Part shown: piece by piece, positions 58,960-64,000 of the stretch
How positions within the stretch are numbered: position 1 is the stretch's first letter
Layout: the number at the start of each line of letters is the position of its first letter
Assembly (NCBI GenBank): GCA_032191485.1
Contig: JAVDOI010000016.1
Coordinates: forward strand, 3,547,953 to 3,611,952
Direction of reading: 5' to 3'
Length of the DNA: 64,000 nt
From: Leptoclinus maculatus
Lineage: Eukaryota > Chordata > Actinopteri > Perciformes > Stichaeidae
Made by a program: the position numbers and the translations under genes
Notes under the pieces: model-generated
Seen by the model: only the letters and a program-made list of their open reading frames with translations
Told to the model about the DNA's origin: nothing
The model's database searches: none

Positions 58960-61442
58960 GTCCAGCCTACCGTTCCTTTCTTTAATGACTCTGAGGGCTT
59001 GAAGCTGCAGCTCCATGTTCTTCTGGACCATCAGGGAGCGAAATATCTGGAAGTCATCTGTGGCCAGAACCGCCTGGAACACCGACTGAGCGACAAAAAA
59101 CACTATAAGACCATGAAAGTAAAGATAAATGTATTCAAAGATTCTATTCTTTTGGTATCAAACTTGTCCAGAAGAACCTTCTTGAATAGCTACACTGTTT
59201 TGTCAACATTACCGAGGTCTAAGAATATTTCACAGAGCAAAAACAAAGGTATTGATTGAGATAACAGGATGTTCTTGCTCTGTTAGGCCTCTGTGTTTCA
59301 GGACAGGATGTACAGTCCGTCCAGTGTGTACATTGAACTCCATGCCCCCGACACAAATTAAGCTTTGTTTAAAAACAGAGTGCTACTTATGCCTTATCTG
59401 TCACATTAGCTTCCTACCTGTCTGTGAACAGATCAGTGTTCTTAGCTCAAGTGGGTCATCAGGTTTTCAGTCCATGCTCAGCAGCTCTCTGCAATATTTC
59501 CCTTCTCCCTCTGTCAGTCTCTCTTAGTGTTTCAGCCTGAAGCCCAGACCTACAGCACATCCTGTGTCTCTGAATAACTTAATCATTGAAAAGATACAGT
59601 CCGCTACAGTAGGTAAGTCTAAAGAGGAAGGACACTGCAACTGAGTTATGCTGCAAAACTGTCTCAGATAAAAGATAATAGAATAAAGGAACGTATCATC
59701 ATTAGTCAGTGATTCTGAGTCTGGGCCGTATTCTTTACTTTTCTAGCGTTTTCCATCTGGACAACTAATTAAGGTAAATTGTGTTCTGCTGATTTTACTA
59801 TCCAGGACACAAAGGGGAAGCAAGCAATCTCTCATATAAAAGAGCCCCCCAAAAAGCAAGAAAAATGCAACACTACACAAAATAAGGCCTTCGTACTCCT
59901 GTTTGTGTGACTGCATGGTCCTGTTTGAAGTCTCAAACTGAAACAGAAGTCACAACTCAACTGTTAATCTTTCTTTGAGGAGAATTTGACCTGTTTTGTA
60001 GACATTAATTATTTATCTCAGTGGTAATTTATGAGATCCATGTCTGCAGAGGACTGCGACGAAATCCGGATCTGCGTCTCTGCCAATCTGACACATCCAC
60101 TTAACACCTGTTGATTAGTGCAAAGGAAACTCTAACAATATACGGTAACATTTTAAACTGTAACTAATATTATAGAGTTAACAGGCACCATTTGAATACA
60201 TGTTAAAAGGGCACAAACAGGAGTGTGCCAAGTCACGTTTTTGGTGCAGTTATGAAAACATGAGAGATTCCCGATGGACCAGGATAGAGGCAAAGAATTT
60301 ATAAAAGAATTGCTTGGAACTGACAGATCTAAATTTGGGATAAATATGTCACAAATAGGGCTGTCAATGTCCAAAGAAAATCCAACGCAACAAACACTCT
60401 TACTAATTGATTTAATCAACAAATCTGTAAAACTGAGTTTCTCCACAAACAATCACAATTTTGCTGATTCATCAGTAAAACACACACATCTGCCTTGAAG
60501 GAGGAGACTAGCTATGTTTGGCACCATCTACAAAAGCAGCATAACTGGGGTTATGTAAACAAATCCCATCCGAGATTCTCCGATCCAGGTTAACTTGCAG
60601 GCCGGCAGTGGTGTGCCAAGCAGGGAGCTTACCTGCAGTGTTTTGGACTTGGCAAACGGAGAGGTGCATGCATCCAGAAACTGCTGCTCGTCGATGCCAA
60701 CCTCCTGCATGTAATTCCCCAGCAGCTTCTCCACCTACAAAAAGCAAAGCAGCTTACATCAGTCCAGTTGAATGAGTCACTAACGTAAAAGACACTAATG
60801 AGTAATGTTTATGGGACAGTTGGACCAAATACTATACTCACCAACTTCTTATACTGCTGGTGGATCTCTGTGTATGACAACTTGTTTTCATCTTCGTCAT
60901 CAAAAACTAAGAAAAGGACAAAATAATAACACATTTAATTCAACATGTGCCCCATAGGAGGCATGTGAAACCACTTCCTAAACTATCTTTATGTACTTAT
61001 CTATGTGTGTTTTGTAGCTTAAATCACACACATTAAGGTAATATACGTGACCCTTTTGGTAGCTGAGGTCTGTAAGTTACCTTTACTGACTTATGACTTG
61101 CTACTTTGTGTCGACTTGCTAGCGTTATCTGTGTCCTTTGTGGCTTCACACATCGAGGACAATGTTGTGATAAAGTCGCAAAAAAAGGACGCGTATTACG
61201 GTAAAAGAAAAAAAAAAAGCGAGCAAAAACAACGCAGTCGCAAGTTAGCGTTAGCTTAGCCACCGCGCTAACGGTGCACAGCTTTACTGTAAAGCCAGAT
61301 AACCTGTTTATATATAAATATATAAACTGTTTTTACCTGTGCATTTGTTCTCCATAAAGTCCGTGACGGGAATGACCCATTCGGGACTCCCCAGGTAGCC
61401 AACGATGCTCTCTACGACCCACTCACTGTCATCCTCAGCCAT
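53555..61442 (-). CDS. cfap36: Cilia- and flagella-associated protein 36 (BART domain; CCDC104)
   Basis: CFAP36 is a ciliary protein whose N-terminal BART-like domain binds the small GTPase ARL3. Eleven coding exons on the minus strand sum to 1254 bases (417 residues; human 342): 61442-61337, 60906-60842, 60734-60633, 59085-58971, 58850-58763, 56926-56767, 55536-55431, 55330-55149, 54737-54594, 54101-54000, 53638-53555. The protein begins MAEDDSEWVVESIVGYLG. It contains VFDDEDENKLSYTEIHQQYK, DACTSPFAKS, ERNGALPECLTDG and KSKEEYDEE (BART region, about 1-150), then a low-complexity middle with nine consecutive serines. The coiled-coil C-terminus has QRDKLHALKKEQQK and ends LADKLKEEVIKK. All conserved blocks of the human protein are present in order. 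The extra length lies in exons 6-8 and the proline-rich exon 10. The start is set by the family N-terminus. Confidence 0.97.
54480..54587. repeat. 24-bp minisatellite next to the cfap36 exon 9 donor
   Basis: Four perfect 24-base units (gggagaggtttaaagg + gagacaca) start at 54480, 54504, 54528 and 54552, followed by a 12-base partial unit to 54587. On the transcript strand the array starts directly after the gtaagtc donor of exon 9. Confidence 0.95.
55215..55241. repeat. Coding (GCT)9 trinucleotide repeat, poly-Ser in cfap36
   Basis: Nine perfect GCT triplets on the plus strand read as nine AGC serine codons in cfap36 exon 8. The pure codon use indicates a length-variable microsatellite inside coding sequence. 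Confidence 0.95.
57331..57555 (-). mobile_element. tRNA-derived SINE (V-SINE-like)
   Basis: On the minus strand the element starts gggcgacagtggctaagtgg (A-box-like tggctaagtgg) and has ggttcgatcc (RNA polymerase III B box). It continues with tgtccttgagcaagacactg then aacccc, the conserved central words of vertebrate V-SINEs. It ends aagtcgctttggataaaagc then gtctgctaaatga, a tail shared by many fish SINEs. It looks nearly full length at about 225 bases. It is a retroposon, not a tRNA gene, since no cloverleaf acceptor stem is formed. Confidence 0.8.
58661..58697. repeat. (GT)n microsatellite, CA on the cfap36 transcript
   Basis: About 18 units lie some 65 bases downstream of the cfap36 exon 5 donor on the transcript strand. 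Confidence 0.93.
58916..58955. repeat. (GT)n microsatellite, CA on the cfap36 transcript
   Basis: About 20 units begin 15 bases after the end of cfap36 exon 4 on the transcript strand (intron begins gtaggctggacaataacaca). Confidence 0.95.
59086..60632 (-). other. cfap36 intron 3
   Basis: This 1.5-kb intron lies between exons 3 and 4. No exon, RNA gene or clear repeat was recognised. Short plus-strand open frames are unsupported. Confidence 0.65.
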
Positions 61443-61740
61443 GTTGGCTGCTGCTGAGTAACAACAACACCACCAGCAACGCGATGTCCGTCAGGTCGGC
61501 TACACCACGAATATACAACACCACCCAAACTGATGGACAAAGACATCTAGTTGATTGTCCCCATTTGATCGTCACAATGTCGGTTTTCTTTCCTCCTCTC
61601 TTGACGGGACGGGACGGTCTCCGGGGAGAGAAAAAAGCGCACTCATGAATTTGCAAGCCCAGGATGGTGACGCCTAATCGGTTGCTAAAGTAACCGTTAC
61701 GTCATTCCGACGCTGCACGAGCTCATGCTCGAGCCCAGAC
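61443..61740 (-). promoter_or_regulatory. cfap36: cfap36 promoter with RFX X-box and CRE
   Basis: GTTGCTAAAGTAAC at 61681-61694 is a palindromic X-box. It fits the RFX consensus GTHNYY-AT-RRNAAC except for AA instead of AT in the centre. It lies about 240 bases upstream of the cfap36 ATG. TTACGTCA, a CRE-type site, follows two bases later at 61697-61704. RFX factors drive ciliary genes through X-boxes near the start codon, which fits the function of CFAP36. There is no TATA box. Confidence 0.7.
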
Positions 61741-61799
61741 GAGGAGCGGCCATGGTTGGTAATCAATAGCAGTGGTAAGTATTCAGAAAGTACTAATTC

Positions 61800-62944
61800 T
61801 GGAAGCCCATTCCTGACAGCAAAAAAAAAAAAAAAAGATCACTAAAAAAACAAAACAAAAAAATAAGATCACTAAAAAAAAGAAAAAACAAAAAAATTGT
61901 AACTTAGAAAAAACTTTTTTTATTTTACTTTTTTTTCCACCAGCAAAAAAAAAAAAAAACTTTTGGTGCATCCATCTGTAACCATAACACTGACCAGATT
62001 TTTCCAGTTGCTATAGAAAGTCGAAATTATGAGATACTTTAACACAACAGTCATAGAAGCAGCTATGACATGAATGGATTGTGAGTACATTGAAGACTTC
62101 TTTAAAACGTGGCTTTACAACACATGAAATACAGATGATGTTTAACATGGATTGTACTGAGCAAACGCACCCTTGAATAGAATGTTAAGCAAGAAGCAGC
62201 TCTGGAGTATAAAGAATGAAACAAATGTGGCTGAGATGGCGACCAATAAACAGCAACTGGAAACATCTTTTTTTGCTTAAAAAAAAAAAAAAAAATGTAA
62301 TTCACAAAAAAAAAAAAAAATTACAAATAAATAATAATAATTCTAATAATTTAGTTTTTTTTTATTTTACTTTTTTTCCACCAGCAAAAAAAACAAAAAA
62401 CTTTTGGTGCATCCATCTGTAACCATAACACTGACCAGATTTTTCCAGTTGCTATAGAAAGTCGAAATTATGAGATACTTTAACACAACAGTCATAGAAG
62501 CAGCTATGACATATGAATGGATTGTGAGTACATTGAAGACTTCTTTAAAACGCGGCTTTACAACACATGAAATACAGATGATGTTTCACATGGATTGTAC
62601 TGAGCAAACGCACCCTTGAAGCTCTGGAGTATAAAGAATGAAACCAATGTGGCTGAGGTGGCGACCAATAAACTATGGAAGCCCATTCCTGCCAGCAAAA
62701 AAAAATAAAAAATAAGATCACCAAAAAAAATAATAATAATTAATTCACAAAAAATAAAAAATAAAATAAAATGATTTCACAAAAAAAAATTAATAATAAT
62801 TAATTCACAAAAAAAAAAAAGATATATATATATATTTTTTTTTTTACTTTTTCTCTGTCAGCAGTTACTATTTTTTTTTGTGATCTTCTTTTTTTTTTTT
62901 TTTTTTTTTGTGATCTTCTTTTTGCTGGTGGGAATGGGCTTCCA
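61800..62944. repeat. AT-rich tandem and inverted repeat cluster
   Basis: A terminal word tggaagcccattcct occurs directly at 61800 and 62676 and inverted at 62944-62930. Between the first two lie two tandem copies (about 61915-62252 and 62352-62672) of a unit of roughly 330 bases, for example ttttggtgcatccatctgta at 61961 and 62402. Copy 2 has a 21-base deletion and a 2-base insertion relative to copy 1. A- and T-rich homopolymers separate the parts. No coding capacity was found. This looks like a nested or rearranged non-autonomous element. Confidence 0.75.
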
Positions 62945-63254
62945 TATAATACCATACTGGACAAATACTAAATCTACTCAAACGTAATACTTAGAATTAT
63001 GGATGTTGTATTGAACATGTTAAAGTGTGTCAGCATAATTAAGAAAATGCACTAAAATGTATTAAAAGTAAGTACTCATGCAGAAAAATGGCCCTTATAT
63101 AATATTATATACTGTATTATACAGCCAGATAGACCACGTGAATGTTAAGCCATCAAGATGATATCATCTAATCATTATTACATATGTACATCGTTTAAAG
63201 CTGTATTTGATGTTGTAGCTAGCTTGTTGAGTGGGAGCTAACTGCTTTAGCGCT

Positions 63255-63345
63255 ATAAGCTGCTGGGTAGTGTAGTTCATAGTCATTTAATTCGAGGAAG
63301 AGGCTTTAAATTCTCAAGGAATACAAACCGGAAGTAGCGTTGTTG
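63255..63345. promoter_or_regulatory. Promoter-like patch with ZNF143 and ETS motifs
   Basis: The minus strand reads ACTACACTACCCAGCA at 63276-63261, matching the ZNF143 motif ACTAYRNNNCCCR. The plus strand has ACCGGAAGT (ETS/GABP) at 63327-63335. The pairing is typical of TATA-less housekeeping promoters. No coding exon is visible in the remaining 650 bases, so any gene would start with a non-coding exon and run off the window. Alternatively it could be a chance or repeat-borne match. Confidence 0.35.
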
Positions 63346-63873
63346 TTGCTGGCGAAACAAAAGTAGCTTGATGCTAACTGCAAACATACTAACTAACGCC
63401 GGCCGGCTTTTGAAAACGCCTACGCCTACGCTTCTACAAATCGTTTTTAGCTACTGTTCCAATAAAATTCACTGAAAATATTGATAAAAATAATCGTGTA
63501 ATGTTTTCAGTTGATTTAATGGTGTTAAACTTCGTACCTTTCGAACTAAATATCGTTGTAATTAATAAAGTGTAACTATGTATCATATTTGATCAACTCT
63601 CCAAATGTTTAATGCAATTATTTAATTTGTAAAGTAACTAGTAAATAAAGCTTTTGAATAATTGCACTGGAGTAAAAAGTACAATATTTACCTCACGCAC
63701 ACACACAATGAGTGTGTGTGTGTGTGTGTGGCCAATTAAACACAGATTACAGAGAGGTGTTACCAAGAGATGTATTTCATCTAGGATGGTTTAATATGAT
63801 CCTCATGATCTCTAACATCTTCTGATGTGGTTTTTGTGGATGAAGGCCAAAGAGAAACTTTAATCCGAGAGAT

Positions 63874-63876
<3 letters not shown>

Positions 63877-63969
<93 letters not shown>
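63877..63969. repeat. (TG)46 microsatellite
   Basis: An uninterrupted TG tract of about 93 bases lies near the right edge. Confidence 0.97.
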
Positions 63970-63970
<1 letters not shown>

Positions 63971-64000
63971 TGTGTATTTGACCTGTACATGGATTACGTT

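Larger units (their letters stand above)
62945..64000. other. Right-hand flank without recognised gene
   Basis: Apart from the promoter-like patch, this stretch holds a facing CA/TG pair (63697-63731) and the terminal TG microsatellite. No exon was recognised on either strand. Confidence 0.6.

Overview
The window is nuclear DNA of a bony fish, most likely a percomorph-type teleost. The protein sequences are vertebrate, the exon-intron structures use GT-AG splice sites, and the introns are compact next to mammalian ones. (CA)n/(TG)n microsatellites are very dense, and several interspersed repeats have the look of families common in teleosts. I see no prokaryotic genes, CRISPR arrays or operons, and no viral genes.

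Four protein-coding genes account for the coding content. From left to right they are: (1) the 5' part of ccdc88a (Girdin family) on the minus strand, with four coding exons between 26868 and 2202 encoding the first 114 residues (N-terminal HOOK-type domain), the rest lying beyond the left edge; (2) a complete pnpt1 (mitochondrial polynucleotide phosphorylase) on the plus strand, 28 coding exons, 34566-41737, 770 residues; (3) a complete ppp4r3b (protein phosphatase 4 regulatory subunit 3, SMEK) on the plus strand, 16 coding exons, 43574-50189, 792 residues; (4) a complete cfap36 (BART-domain cilia/flagella protein) on the minus strand, 11 coding exons, 61442-53555, 417 residues. I delimited every coding exon by splice sites and reading phase, and the exon lengths sum to open frames.

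Layout: 1-26.9 kb is almost entirely ccdc88a introns (10-13 kb each) with microsatellites and old repeats. 27-34.2 kb is an intergenic region between the head-to-head ccdc88a and pnpt1 promoters. 34.2-50.2 kb is a dense tandem pair, pnpt1 then ppp4r3b. ppp4r3b and cfap36 converge tail to tail at about 52.2-52.7 kb. 61.5-64 kb holds the cfap36 promoter, a tandem/inverted AT-rich repeat cluster, a second promoter-like patch and a long TG microsatellite.

The four genes belong to the synteny block known from human 2p16.1 (CCDC88A-CFAP36-PPP4R3B-PNPT1), but here the three-gene segment pnpt1-ppp4r3b-cfap36 is inverted relative to ccdc88a. The genes share no pathway (actin/G-protein scaffold, mitochondrial RNA metabolism, PP4 targeting, cilia). 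I found no undescribed multi-gene system. The more interesting signals are regulatory or structural: an RFX X-box next to a CRE in the cfap36 promoter, CA repeats just downstream of several 5' splice sites, 24-bp minisatellites abutting splice sites, and the repeat cluster near the right end.
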